A stretch of DNA of 13,977 nt from Treponema sp. (lineage in GTDB: Bacteria; Spirochaetota; Spirochaetia; Treponematales; Breznakiellaceae): contig JAITSE010000011.1 of assembly GCA_031288005.1 (NCBI GenBank), positions 1-13,977 on the forward strand, given 5' to 3'. The position numbers and the translations under genes are program-made. Under the pieces are notes generated by a model. The model had not been told where the DNA came from. It searched no databases and worked only from the letters and a program-made list of their open reading frames with translations. This document shows positions 7,135 through 13,977 of the stretch, piece by piece; the first letter of the stretch is position 1, and every line of letters starts with the position of its first letter.

Positions 7135-8594
7135 TAGGAAATTTTTCTTACCGATTCAACCGCTGCTTTAAGTGCGGCCTCCAGCATCTCCTGGGGAGGT
7201 TCTTTGATATGGTCACAACTCATCATGCCGTCAATCAGAGAGCGGGTGGCCTTTATGTCAGCTTTGGCGTGGTGGTAGGCTTCGTCCCATGAAAGGGCGA
7301 TGCGGGCCGTTCCCTCCTTAACCGCCTGATCAGCCGTGTCCGCGGCTTCCCTGGCAAAAATCTCGCTTTCTTCCATTGTGGCGATGATATTGTCTTCAGA
7401 AATGCCGCGCTTTTCGGAAAACTCCGCGATGGAATGGGCGCAGCGGATAGCCATTCCGTCGGTAATTTTCCGGGCCCGAACCAGCAGGGCGCCTTTCAGT
7501 ATGCCTGGAAAGCAGACGGAGTTGTTCACCTGATTTGGGAAATCGCCCCGGCCTGTGGCGACAATATAGGCGCCTTCCTCTTTTGCCGCGTAGGGCCATA
7601 TTTCAGGCACCGGATTGGCGCAGGCAAAGACGATGGCGCCAGGAGCCATGGAACGCACCCATTCGCGCTTTACCGTGTTTGGGCCGGGGGCGGACAGGGC
7701 AATCAGTACGTCGGCGCCTTTCAGAGCGTCCCCAGGGGCGGAAATTCTTCCGGGGTTTGTATTTTTACAAAGCTCCCACTGCCGGTAGCTCTGTTTGTCG
7801 TTTTTTATGTCCTCTCTGTCCAAATGAAGGCCGCCATTGACATCAAAGACAGTCATCCGGGCGGGATCGCCGCCGCAGGCCAGGATGAACCGGGCGATGG
7901 TGGTGTTTGCGGCGCCTGCGCCCAGAAGCGTTATTTTTACGTCCTCAATTTTTTTCCCCGCCAGCCTGAGAGCGTTGATGAGAGCCGCTAGGGTAACGCA
8001 GGCGGTTCCTTGAGCGTCGTCGTGCCAGACCGGAATATCGCAGGCTTCCCGCAGTTCGTCCAACACCCTGAAGCAGTTGGGCTGGCTTATGTCTTCCAAG
8101 TTCACCGCGCCGAAGGAATACTGGGCCATTTTCACAAAATCAATGAGCTTGTCAGGATTGTTCTTTCCGTCCGGACCTTTGGAATCCACACAAAGGGCTA
8201 CTGCGTCAACGCCGCCCAGATACTTCATAAGCATCGCCTTGCCTTCCATGACGCCTAGTCCTCCGGGAGGCGTACAGTCCCCGTCTCCCAGAACGCGAGT
8301 AGAGTCGGATACCACTGCTACCAGGTTACCCCGGCTAGAGAGGGCGAAGGACGCGTCGCTGTCGTCCCGGATAGTCGTAGAGACCCCGGACACTCCCGGA
8401 GTATACCAAACGTTAAACCAGTTGAGTCCGGGGATGCAGCATTTAGGCACAGTCTGCATCTTGCCGCCGTAGAATTCATGCGCCGCGGCTGCAAGATTCT
8501 TGAGAAACAATGTTTTTGCCATGGCCTTCTCGTCTCCGGTAAAAGCGTCCGGAAAAAGACCGTCAAGATTTTTCAGCGCCGGATCGATTTTCAT
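7134..8594 (-). CDS. NAD(P)-dependent malic enzyme (malate dehydrogenase, decarboxylating)
   Basis: 486 residues; converts malate to pyruvate and CO2 with reduction of NAD or NADP, linking C4 acids to pyruvate in the cytosol. The N-terminal malic domain shows YTPGVSGVS, then AVVSDSTRVLGDGDCTPPGGLGVMEGKA (numbered from the chosen start, about 65-120), with DSTRVLG/GDCTP in place of the more usual GSAVLGLGNIGP. LEDISQPNCF and PVWHDDAQGTACV (about 170-210) carry the metal-binding acidic residues. A Rossmann loop, LLGAGAANTTIARFI (about 225-240), binds the cofactor, and ACANPVPEIWP and GRGDFPNQVNNSVCFPGI complete the NAD-binding domain. Start: the frame extends to an ATG at 8618, but AGGAGA sits seven bases before the ATG at 8594, so MKIDPALKN is chosen. 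The lipoprotein gene lies 79 bases upstream on the same strand, so co-transcription is possible. NAD or NADP preference cannot be read. Confidence 0.93.
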   Translation of the reverse strand: MKIDPALKNLDGLFPDAFTGDEKAMAKTLFLKNLAAAAHEFYGGKMQTVPKCCIPGLNWFNVWYTPGVSGVSTTIRDDSDASFALSSRGNLVAVVSDSTRVLGDGDCTPPGGLGVMEGKAMLMKYLGGVDAVALCVDSKGPDGKNNPDKLIDFVKMAQYSFGAVNLEDISQPNCFRVLDELREACDIPVWHDDAQGTACVTLAALINALRLAGKKIEDVKITLLGAGAANTTIARFILACGGDPARMTVFDVNGGLHLDREDIKNDKQSYRQWELCKNTNPGRISAPGDALKGADVLIALSAPGPNTVKREWVRSMAPGAIVFACANPVPEIWPYAAKEEGAYIVATGRGDFPNQVNNSVCFPGILKGALLVRARKITDGMAIRCAHSIAEFSEKRGISEDNIIATMEESEIFAREAADTADQAVKEGTARIALSWDEAYHHAKADIKATRSLIDGMMSCDHIKEPPQEMLEAALKAAVESVRKIS

Positions 8595-8673
8595 CTTGTT
8601 TCTCCTGTCTGTTTCCATAAATTTTCAAGTCGTCGCCGCATGGATCTTCCAGGCCAAGCGGCTTTACTACATA

Positions 8674-9462
8674 TTACCACGCGACTTCGTAGATTAGAGG
8701 CTGTTCAAGAACCAAAAGGTCCATAAGAGGAAGAGCGAAGCGGGCGCTCCTGCCCCGGACCTCGCCGCCCTTTACTTCTTTGACGGGCCGGGGAAATTCG
8801 ATGCTTATGGGAATAATGGCGGCAGCGATTTCATCCGCGATCTTGGGGCCATGCAGGGATGCCACAATTTCTCTGTAAGCTGTTTTACTCAGAGGCATAC
8901 CAGTGGCAACCGGGGCCGCCAGGGTGGAAAGGTAGTCCCGGACATCCGCGGAAAGGAGAGAGAGAAGCGCAGGCGAGGTCTTCATATCCAGGGAAATTAC
9001 TATCCGTCCCGCCGGATCGTAGCGGATAAAAGGCATTCCCACCGCCGCAGGCAACGAAAGAAAGGAGTCTACCCTAGACACGGAGATGGTCCCGGCTATG
9101 GCGGAAGGTCCCGTGTTGCGGAGGGAAACAGCGGAAATTCCCGGCGCATCCGCCATGGACAGTGCGATTGCGGGGCCGTCCAGGAGGAGGGATTCAGTAT
9201 CCTGGCTGTCCGCAGCCCTCATGATGCTGTTAATCATCTTGAGCCGTCCGGCCATCTGCTTTCCGAGGACTATTTCCACTTCGATTTCAGCCGAACCGTC
9301 CTGTTTAAGCGCACCTGCTACATTGCCGGAACAAGATGCGGAGAGAAGGAACACGGCGCACAATATAGAGCATAACGCGGCGATGGGCCGAGCCGGGAAA
9401 TACGTTTTTCGCAGTGCCGGCGGACCGGGATAAACGGCAAAATTTTTCATTGAAAACTTCAT
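8674..9462 (-). CDS. Putative lipoprotein of unknown function
   Basis: 262 residues from the ATG at 9462. I do not recognise the family with certainty. A long basic N-terminal stretch (about 26 residues) precedes a hydrophobic segment (PIAALCSILCAVFLLSASC) ending in a spirochaetal-type lipobox, with Cys44 as the likely lipidated residue. The mature part begins CSGNVAGALKQDGSAEIEVEIVLG, a short beta-rich opening seen in several LppM-like lipoproteins; this resemblance is weak. The remainder has no repeats or catalytic motif that I can name. The frame is open to an ATG at 9531, but that would place the signal sequence 67 residues in; ATGs at 9462 and 9450 both fit better, and neither has a strong ribosome site. 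It is transcribed towards malic enzyme and diverges from the acyl-CoA synthetase gene. Confidence 0.7.
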   Translation of the reverse strand: MKFSMKNFAVYPGPPALRKTYFPARPIAALCSILCAVFLLSASCSGNVAGALKQDGSAEIEVEIVLGKQMAGRLKMINSIMRAADSQDTESLLLDGPAIALSMADAPGISAVSLRNTGPSAIAGTISVSRVDSFLSLPAAVGMPFIRYDPAGRIVISLDMKTSPALLSLLSADVRDYLSTLAAPVATGMPLSKTAYREIVASLHGPKIADEIAAAIIPISIEFPRPVKEVKGGEVRGRSARFALPLMDLLVLEQPLIYEVAW

Positions 9463-9477
9463 ACTCTTGAATATAAT
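9450..9477 (+). promoter_or_regulatory. Predicted sigma-70 promoter for acyl-CoA synthetase
   Basis: TTGAAA (9450-9455), a 16-base spacer and TATAAT (9472-9477) form a near-consensus promoter reading towards the synthetase gene at 9605. The predicted leader is about 120 bases. It overlaps the N-terminal codons of the divergent lipoprotein gene, so the two transcription units may interfere with each other. Confidence 0.5.
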
Positions 9478-9604
9478 GTTTTTTAAAAATGAAAGATATA
9501 GTATGCAACTTTTAAGAATGCAGCGTGTCAAAACGCAGATTGTTTTTGTATATAAATCAGGAATCTTCCGTCCGGGTGACCGCTATTCCAATGTGAGGTA
9601 CGCT

Positions 9605-11302
9605 ATGTATATTGAACGAAACGCATGGGCTTTTTTGGACGAATACCGGGGGATTTTTTTTAACGGCCATTGGCCGACTTTGCCAGAGATGTTCAGGATC
9701 ACCGTTTCCCGTCATGGGGAACGCCCGTGCTTCACCGCCTATGAACCAGACCGTATCAACCTTACCTACGATGAATCCATAAAGATTGTCCAGGCGCTTG
9801 CCCGATGGCTTCACGCAAAGGGTATCCGCAAGGGGGACAAGGTTGCGGTAACGGGTAAGAATTCCCCGGAATGGGCGGTAGCCTACCTGGGGATTCTTTT
9901 TGCCGGGGCTGTTGTCGTACCTATAGACTATCAGCTAAAAAATGAAGATATCGATTTATTGCTCAAGACAGCAAAGGTACGTTTTATGTTTGTGGATGAG
10001 GAAAAACATGAACACTACCTTTCCGCTAGAAAACTGGAACAGGTTGTTTCTCTCAAAAAAGGTGTGGGAATTTATATATACGACCTAGACGGGCCCGGGG
10101 CAAAAATTGAACAGGCCGCTGAAACAGATCTTGCGGCAATCCTCTTTACTTCCGGGACTACTGGGCAGCCCAAGGGGGTCATGCTGACCCATCAGAATCT
10201 GACATCAGACTGTTACCTTGCCCAGGGTAATATAGACATTTATCATACCGATATTTTTTATGCGCTTTTGCCGCTTCATCACGCATATACTATGCTGGCT
10301 GTTTTCATTGAAACTATTTCTGTAGGCGCGGAAGTTGTGTTCGGTAAAAAAATGGTAGCTTCTGTGATACTAAAAGAACTCAGATTGGGGAAAATCACTA
10401 TGCTTCTGGCGGTCCCCATGCTCTTTAATAAGGTGCTTGCTGGCATCATCAGGGGCATAAAGGAAAAAGGACCTATAGCCTATGGAGCTATTTCAGCGCT
10501 GATGGCGCTTTCGGGGTTCATCAAAAAAGTTTTCCGGGTAAACCCAGGTAAAAAAATGTTTAAATTTATTTTGGATAAAGCCTCTCTTACGACACTTCGT
10601 ATTTGCATTTGTGGCGGCGGGCCTCTTGCGCCCAGTGTATTCAAAAAGTATAACCAACTAGGCATAGATTTTGTTCAGGGTTATGGCCTTACGGAAACCA
10701 GCCCCATCATCAATCTGAACCCTGTGGAACACTACAAAGAAACCAGTGTCGGAAGAATTATTCCCCAGGTGGATATGAAAATATTAAACCCCGACGAACG
10801 GGGCGTAGGCGAAGTAATCGTGAAAGGGCCGATGGTTATGAAGGGTTACTTTGAGATGCCCGATGAAACAGCCGCATCTTTTACCTCTGACGGCTACTTA
10901 AAAACAGGCGATCTGGGCTACCTTGATAACGAACTCTATCTCTACCTTACGGGGCGGGCCAAGAACATCATCGTTACCGCGGGGGGGAAAAATGTCTATC
11001 CTGAAGAAATCGAAAATGAGTTTCAGCTTTTTGAAGAAATTGATCAAATTTTAGTGCGGGGATTTGTACAGAACAGAAAAATGAAGACCGAAGGAATTGA
11101 AACTCTGGTATACCCCTCTCCTGATTTTTTTGGCTCCAAGGGCGCGGCTTTTTCTAAGGAAGACATTAAAATCAGAATAGACAAGATTATCTCCGAGGTA
11201 AATCAACGACTTCAGCCCTATCAGAAAATAGAGCGGGTAACAATTCTGGATCAGCCTATGGAAATGACCACAACAAAAAAAATTAAGCGGGAAACTGTGT
11301 AG
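9605..11302 (+). CDS. Long-chain fatty acid-CoA ligase (AMP-forming acyl-CoA synthetase)
   Basis: 565 residues; activates a fatty acid with ATP to acyl-AMP and then acyl-CoA, usually at the inner face of the membrane. ANL-superfamily motifs occur in order: phosphate loop LFTSGTTGQPKGVML (about 181-194), LPLHHAYTM (about 222-230), GYGLTETSP (359-367), YLKTGDLGYLD (about 432-442), LTGRAKNIIVTAGGKNVYPEEIE (about 449-471, hinge and P-domain), and a C-terminal TTTKKIKRETV holding the probable catalytic lysine (about 559). The overall shape is of the FadD/ACSL group rather than the acetyl-CoA synthetases. Start: the frame is open to an ATG at 9467, but GAGG six bases before the ATG at 9605 gives MYIERNAWAFLDEY, where family similarity starts. 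It is a single-gene unit with a promoter at 9450-9477 and a strong terminator at 11353-11396. Chain-length preference is unknown. Confidence 0.93.
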   Translation: MYIERNAWAFLDEYRGIFFNGHWPTLPEMFRITVSRHGERPCFTAYEPDRINLTYDESIKIVQALARWLHAKGIRKGDKVAVTGKNSPEWAVAYLGILFAGAVVVPIDYQLKNEDIDLLLKTAKVRFMFVDEEKHEHYLSARKLEQVVSLKKGVGIYIYDLDGPGAKIEQAAETDLAAILFTSGTTGQPKGVMLTHQNLTSDCYLAQGNIDIYHTDIFYALLPLHHAYTMLAVFIETISVGAEVVFGKKMVASVILKELRLGKITMLLAVPMLFNKVLAGIIRGIKEKGPIAYGAISALMALSGFIKKVFRVNPGKKMFKFILDKASLTTLRICICGGGPLAPSVFKKYNQLGIDFVQGYGLTETSPIINLNPVEHYKETSVGRIIPQVDMKILNPDERGVGEVIVKGPMVMKGYFEMPDETAASFTSDGYLKTGDLGYLDNELYLYLTGRAKNIIVTAGGKNVYPEEIENEFQLFEEIDQILVRGFVQNRKMKTEGIETLVYPSPDFFGSKGAAFSKEDIKIRIDKIISEVNQRLQPYQKIERVTILDQPMEMTTTKKIKRETV

Positions 11303-11352
11303 TAGATGTAAATTTTTTATGAGAAATATTCCAGGTATGGAATACGTTTTAT

Positions 11353-11396
11353 TAGACTTGTTCGATAACTAAAATTATCGAACAAGTCTATTTTTT
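11353..11396 (+). terminator. Rho-independent terminator of the acyl-CoA synthetase gene
   Basis: A perfect 16-bp stem (11353-11368 with 11375-11390), loop CTAAAA, followed directly by TTTTTT (11391-11396). The stem starts TAGACTTGTTC, the same word that bounds the repeat element at 5331-5505, so a dispersed repeat seems to serve as terminator here. The rest of 11303-11565 shows no gene. Confidence 0.88.
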
Positions 11397-11565
11397 GATG
11401 GAAGCTCCAAATGAAAAGGGGGACTGATTTCTCTCTTTAACGCTAGTATAAAATGAGATAACATTGACTGGAGTGTTACCTGCCTGCCCGGTCAAAAATA
11501 TTACCGATGTCATCTAGTTTGGTCCGAATAATTTATAAAAATCTTTTAAATAGTAAAGGTATTAA

Positions 11566-11763
11566 ATGAATACTTATCTTTCTGGCGTTTTGTTAGACAC
11601 AATTATGGATTTTAAATTAAATGTGAAAGATGGAAGGTTTGGTAAAGAAGTTAGAAAATGTTTGAAGAATGGCGAGAGAAAATATAAATATGTTTATCGA
11701 AAATTATTAAAAATGCCCACGTCGTATAACGTTCCGGCAGTTTGTGAACCTTCGGTTCGATGA
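11566..11763 (+). CDS. Small hypothetical protein, possibly truncated by a palindromic element
   Basis: 65 codons beginning MNTYLSGVLLDTIMDFKL, with AAAGG six bases before the ATG. The composition is Lys-rich and the codons AT-rich, unlike the GC-richer genes to the left. The final 15 or so codons run into the repeat-like element starting near 11724, and the stop codon lies at the base of its big palindrome. The native C-terminus may therefore have been replaced. I recognise no family. It could be a gene remnant or a chance ORF. Confidence 0.3.
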   Translation: MNTYLSGVLLDTIMDFKLNVKDGRFGKEVRKCLKNGERKYKYVYRKLLKMPTSYNVPAVCEPSVR

Positions 11764-11915
11764 CATTTTAGCCCGCTTATAAAGCAATGCTACGCATTGC
11801 TTTATAAGCGGGCTAAAATGTGGCGGAGAAAAATCGCACAAAGACCGTAGGCAGACTGCGGTTTTTCGTAGCCCAAGCCGCCGCAGGCGGCGAAGCGTAA
11901 ATAGACCTGTTATGC
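11724..11915. repeat. Large palindromic element (attC-like or MITE-like)
   Basis: The core is a perfect palindrome with 28-bp arms (11763-11790 and 11794-11821) and a three-base loop. It is flanked by smaller hairpins: GAACC-TTC-GGTTC (11746-11758) and GCCGCC-GCA-GGCGGC (11877-11891). At the edges GTATAAC (11724-11730) and GTTATGC (11909-11915) are inverted copies with one mismatch, and CCGGCAGTTTG (11734-11744) is largely complementary to CAGACTGCGG (11852-11861). The whole can fold into one branched structure. The edge words resemble the R boxes of integron attC sites, but at 192 bases it is long for one and no integrase gene is present. Confidence 0.65.
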
Positions 11916-12014
11916 GATATACCACCCTAACATTTTTCTGAAAAAGCAGTTGACAAAATAAAAATATAGAGGAAAATAAAAAAATTGGAAGACTTTTGAC
12001 AAAAGGAGAAGCTT

Positions 12015-12652
12015 ATGAATGCCAGCACGACGGGTAGTATAGTAAGCATACAATTGTTAAGGGCTATTGCCGCTTTAAGTGTTGTTTATGTGCATTGCAC
12101 AGCGTCTGGTGATTATAATTTTTTTCAACAGGGGCATTTGGTGTTGATATTTTCTTCATAATAAGCGGCTTTATTATCGCTTATATGATTACAAAAACGA
12201 CAGAAGATTTTCTAATTAAACGTATTATTAGGATAGTACCATTATATTTTTTGATAACAGGCGCAATAACGGTAACCGTTATGTTCTTTCCAAATCATAT
12301 ACGTAGTACAACAATAAGCATTTCAGGTTTTATAAAATCAATTTTGTTTATACCTGGTCCTAAAACCCCAATTCTGGGACAAGGCTGGACTTTGAATTAT
12401 GAAATGTTTTTTTATATTATAATGTTCTTGTGTATACTTTTTATAAAAACAAAAAAATATTTGACTGTGGCCTGTGTCTCTATTCTTACCCTGTTAACAA
12501 TTGTGCTACATTTAACAAATTCAACGAATTTTATAATCAATTATTATAAAAGTGGGTTGTTTCTTGAATTTATATATGGAATGATTTTGTATCATGTTTA
12601 TATTTTTATAAATAAACACACACGGGGGGGGGGGGGGGGGGGGGTAAAATAA
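12015..12652 (+). pseudogene. Membrane acyltransferase (acyltransferase 3 family), frameshifted and truncated
   Basis: ATG at 12015 with AAGGAG six bases upstream. The first 37 codons (MNASTTGSIVSIQLLRAIAALSVVYVH onward) match the start of acyltransferase-3 O-acetyltransferases, multi-pass inner-membrane enzymes that acetylate surface sugars. At the seven-T run (12119-12125) the frame breaks; an eighth T would continue smoothly into STGAFGVDIFFIISGFIIAYMI, the family's GVDxFFxxSGF block. Then come FLIKRIIRIVPLYFLIT and GQGWTLNYEMFFY, all typical. The protein ends after about 212 residues at the G21 run and TAA (12650-12652), while full members have about 340-370, so several C-terminal membrane helices are missing. 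All three frames close within 50 bases of the G run, so a change in tract length alone could not restore it. TTGACA at 11950 may be its -35 box; the -10 is weak. Confidence 0.8.
12624..12644 (+). repeat. Homopolymer tract of 21 G
   Basis: Twenty-one consecutive G in otherwise AT-rich DNA, at the broken 3' end of the acyltransferase and 37 bases before the first ATG of the decayed secreted-protein gene. Such tracts slip readily during replication and are also prone to assembly error. Confidence 0.95.
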
Positions 12653-12681
12653 AAATAAAAAATATTAATTTGCTTGATTTT

Positions 12682-13404
12682 ATGATTAAATAGAAAGAAT
12701 ATGTATTAAAGAGAGGAAAAAAGATTTTTTTGTTAGTAAGTATTATTGTATTAAGTTGTAGTATTATGCATGGTCAATATGGTCAAAATATTACCACTAT
12801 AAGTGTTGCTGTAACTACTGTAGCAGGCAATGGTAGTGGAGTTAATGGTACAGAGCCATTTGACCAAAGGTAGTGTTTTCGGAGCAAGGAACGATACTAA
12901 TCCTGGAACTGATGTTACAAGTAATGCAGTAGTTGTAAAGACCACAAGAGATATAACAGATAATGTGGAGATAATGTGGTTTGAGGGCATAGTTCCGGAA
13001 CTGGAGCTGCAACAAACAACAAATTAGTAATAATGAGTGGGAATATAGGAATAAGTGTTGCTGGAGGGATTAGTGAAAAAAGAGAAGTGGCAGGGAATGT
13101 AGTAGAAGTAAGAGGAGGAGCGATTAGGGAGGATGTATATGGTGGATCAACGGATTCTGGAAATGCAACAAATAACAAAGTAGTAATAAGTAAAGGGGAG
13201 ATAAGAGGTACTGTGAAAGGAGGGTGTAGTAGTGATGAAGGAGAAGTGATAGGAAATGTAGTAGAGATAAATGGAGGGAGTATTCGGGAGCAAGTGTATG
13301 GAGGGGTGAGTGGAGAAGCGACAGGAAATGAAGTAGAGATAGAAGGAAGTCCGACGTTTAGTTCTACGGATAGATATATGTCTTTGGAAGATAAGGACGT
13401 ATAG
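12682..13404 (+). pseudogene. Decayed secreted repeat protein (autotransporter-passenger-like)
   Basis: Read through the breaks, this encodes a leader (KKIFLLVSIIVLSCSIMHGQ, bases about 12718-12777) followed by a Gly/Asn/Val-rich passenger. Recurrent motifs include NKLVIMSGNIGISVAGGIS, GNVVEVRGGAIREDVYGGS, NKVVISKGEIRGTVKGG and GNVVEINGGSIREQVYGG, about one per 25-30 residues. This resembles beta-helical surface repeats of spirochaete and fusobacterial autotransporter-like proteins. The leader allows lipidation (VLSC) or signal peptidase cleavage after HG. Damage: an amber codon three codons after the only in-frame ATG (12682), a frame change near 12850-12870, and another near 12985-12995. 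The frame then stays open to TAG before 13405, ending EIEGSPTFSSTDRYMSLEDKDV with no beta-barrel. An intact copy of the same leader starts at 13856. Homology is by pattern only. Confidence 0.65.
12725..12777 (+). repeat. Leader-sequence repeat, copy 1
   Basis: 53 bases encoding the hydrophobic secretion leader, matching 13923-13975 at 51 of 53 positions. The similarity falls away quickly on both sides, so only the leader is clearly shared within the visible sequence. Confidence 0.85.
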
Positions 13405-13855
13405 GAGATTTTTATGTAAAAGGATGATATATGCATTAAAAAACTATCCTATAAAAAAGTGAACAGGTAATAAAGATATTTTTTATGTTAGTATGGTTAG
13501 TGTTGAGTCTGTGTACATCTTTTTAAAGTTAAAGCCATTAGTATCTGATTGGTATAAGAATGAAAGTGATGCTTAAGACATAAGCGTTATGTTTGAAAGC
13601 AAATCTAAAAAGTAAAGTGAATAGTGTAAATGGCATTGCTATGGAGCCAGTAATGTACTAGAATGGAGTGTCTGAAGTTTTTATATTGCTTAACTGTAGT
13701 GATTAGACTAATGAATAGAAATCGAGATATGATGCTATAAGAAAAGAAGTGAAGATTGTGAATAGCCCAGTAGATAACTCTTTCTTAATAGAGAGTTTCT
13801 TTTATAGATAGATAAAAAGGAAATTGATAGATAATAAAGATGGAGGATGGTAAAA
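13405..13855. other. AT-rich gap with degenerate coding remnants
   Basis: No intact gene. In one frame from about 13584 to 13805, protein-like stretches such as SVNGIAMEPVMY, NGVSEVFILLNCSD and RYDAIRKEVKIVNSPVDNSFLIESF are interrupted by TAG codons. In another frame, SDWYKNESDA and DISVMFESKSKK (about 13546-13611) appear. This looks like a decayed gene or genes, possibly the missing 3' part of the secreted protein; no family is recognisable. Confidence 0.4.
13776..13805 (+). terminator. Possible terminator before the second leader gene
   Basis: AACTCTTT (13776-13783) pairs with AGAGAGTT (13790-13797), one G-T pair included, around the loop CTTAAT, followed by TCTTTT. It lies about 50 bases upstream of the next gene start and would separate the decayed region from that gene. 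Confidence 0.45.
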
Positions 13856-13977
13856 ATGATAAGAAAAGAGAGAAAGATTTATATGAGTAAAGAGAAAGAT
13901 ATATTAAATAAGTGGAAAAAGTTTTTTTTGTTAGTAAGTATTGTTGTATTAAGTTGTAGTATTATTCATGGTCAAGA
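13856..13977 (+). CDS. Secreted protein with conserved leader (partial, 3' end outside window)
   Basis: The first 40 codons of a gene that continues past the window. GGAGG at 13842-13846, nine bases before the ATG at 13856, is the best ribosome site in the right arm; an in-frame ATG at 13883 is the alternative start. The protein begins with a charged segment (MIRKERKIYMSKEKDILNKW), then a hydrophobic leader KKFFLLVSIVVLSCSIIHGQ. This may be a lipobox (VLSC) or a signal peptidase I site after HG. The leader is nearly identical to that of the decayed gene at 12682, so this is probably an intact member of the same surface repeat-protein family. Nothing of the mature protein is visible. Confidence 0.65.
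   Translation, partial: MIRKERKIYMSKEKDILNKWKKFFLLVSIVVLSCSIIHGQ

Noticed and set aside
7434..7991. 185-codon plus-strand ORF antisense to malic enzyme
   Set aside because: Lies over the conserved NAD-binding domain of malic enzyme; no motif of its own.
12624..12652. Phase variation at G21 restoring a full acyltransferase
   Set aside because: All three frames meet stops within 50 bases after the tract (12645, 12650, 12691), and the following sequence does not resemble the missing half.
12915..13436. 173-codon minus-strand ORF rich in Pro, Ser and Thr
   Set aside because: It is the antisense of the Gly/Val repeat passenger; its low-complexity composition is explained by that, and it lacks a ribosome site.
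12691..13740. Recoded TAG (stop-codon reassignment) in the right arm
   Set aside because: Frame changes and TAA/TGA stops also occur in the same remnants, so simple decay explains them, and intact genes in the window end in ordinary stops.

Overview
The window looks like a piece of a mid-GC spirochaete chromosome, most plausibly a Treponema of the termite-gut type. This is an inference from the gene set (a surE/TPR/NHL operon, a divergent galactokinase-like protein, spirochaetal-type lipoproteins, a DUF4469-like protein end) and from many long perfect palindromes between genes. No rRNA or tRNA gene fixes the taxonomy.

Layout. (1) 1-213: the 3' end of a plus-strand gene with a DUF4469-like C-terminus. 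(2) 214-595: a convergent intergenic region packed with palindromes. (3) 596-5295: a compact minus-strand operon, read surE, TPR protein, secreted TPR/NHL/VWA-like protein, M24 (Xaa-Pro) peptidase; the reading frames nearly touch or overlap, with two 4-base stop/start overlaps. (4) 5296-5554: a palindromic repeat element. (5) 5555-6724: a galactokinase-family GHMP kinase on the minus strand. (6) 6725-7133: gene-free. (7) 7134-9462: minus-strand malic enzyme preceded by a putative lipoprotein gene. (8) 9605-11302: a divergent plus-strand long-chain acyl-CoA synthetase ending in a textbook hairpin terminator. (9) 11400-13977: an AT-rich, decayed, accessory-looking right arm. It holds a small ORF running into a 28-bp-arm palindrome, a frameshifted and truncated membrane acyltransferase, a run of 21 G, a broken secreted repeat protein with GNxVxIxGGxIxxxVYGG-type passenger repeats, and at the right edge the intact start of a second gene with an almost identical secretion leader.

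The left and middle parts are ordinary housekeeping: peptide turnover, nucleotide or phosphate-ester housekeeping (SurE), sugar phosphorylation, malate/pyruvate metabolism and fatty-acid activation. I do not see a complete new system such as a defence island. The most interesting signals are the family of dispersed hairpin elements sharing the word GACTTGTTC, and the surface-protein region at the right end. There a long G tract sits just upstream of a repeat-rich secreted-protein gene, an arrangement reminiscent of phase-variable outer-membrane loci in treponemes, but the adjacent gene copy is visibly decayed.
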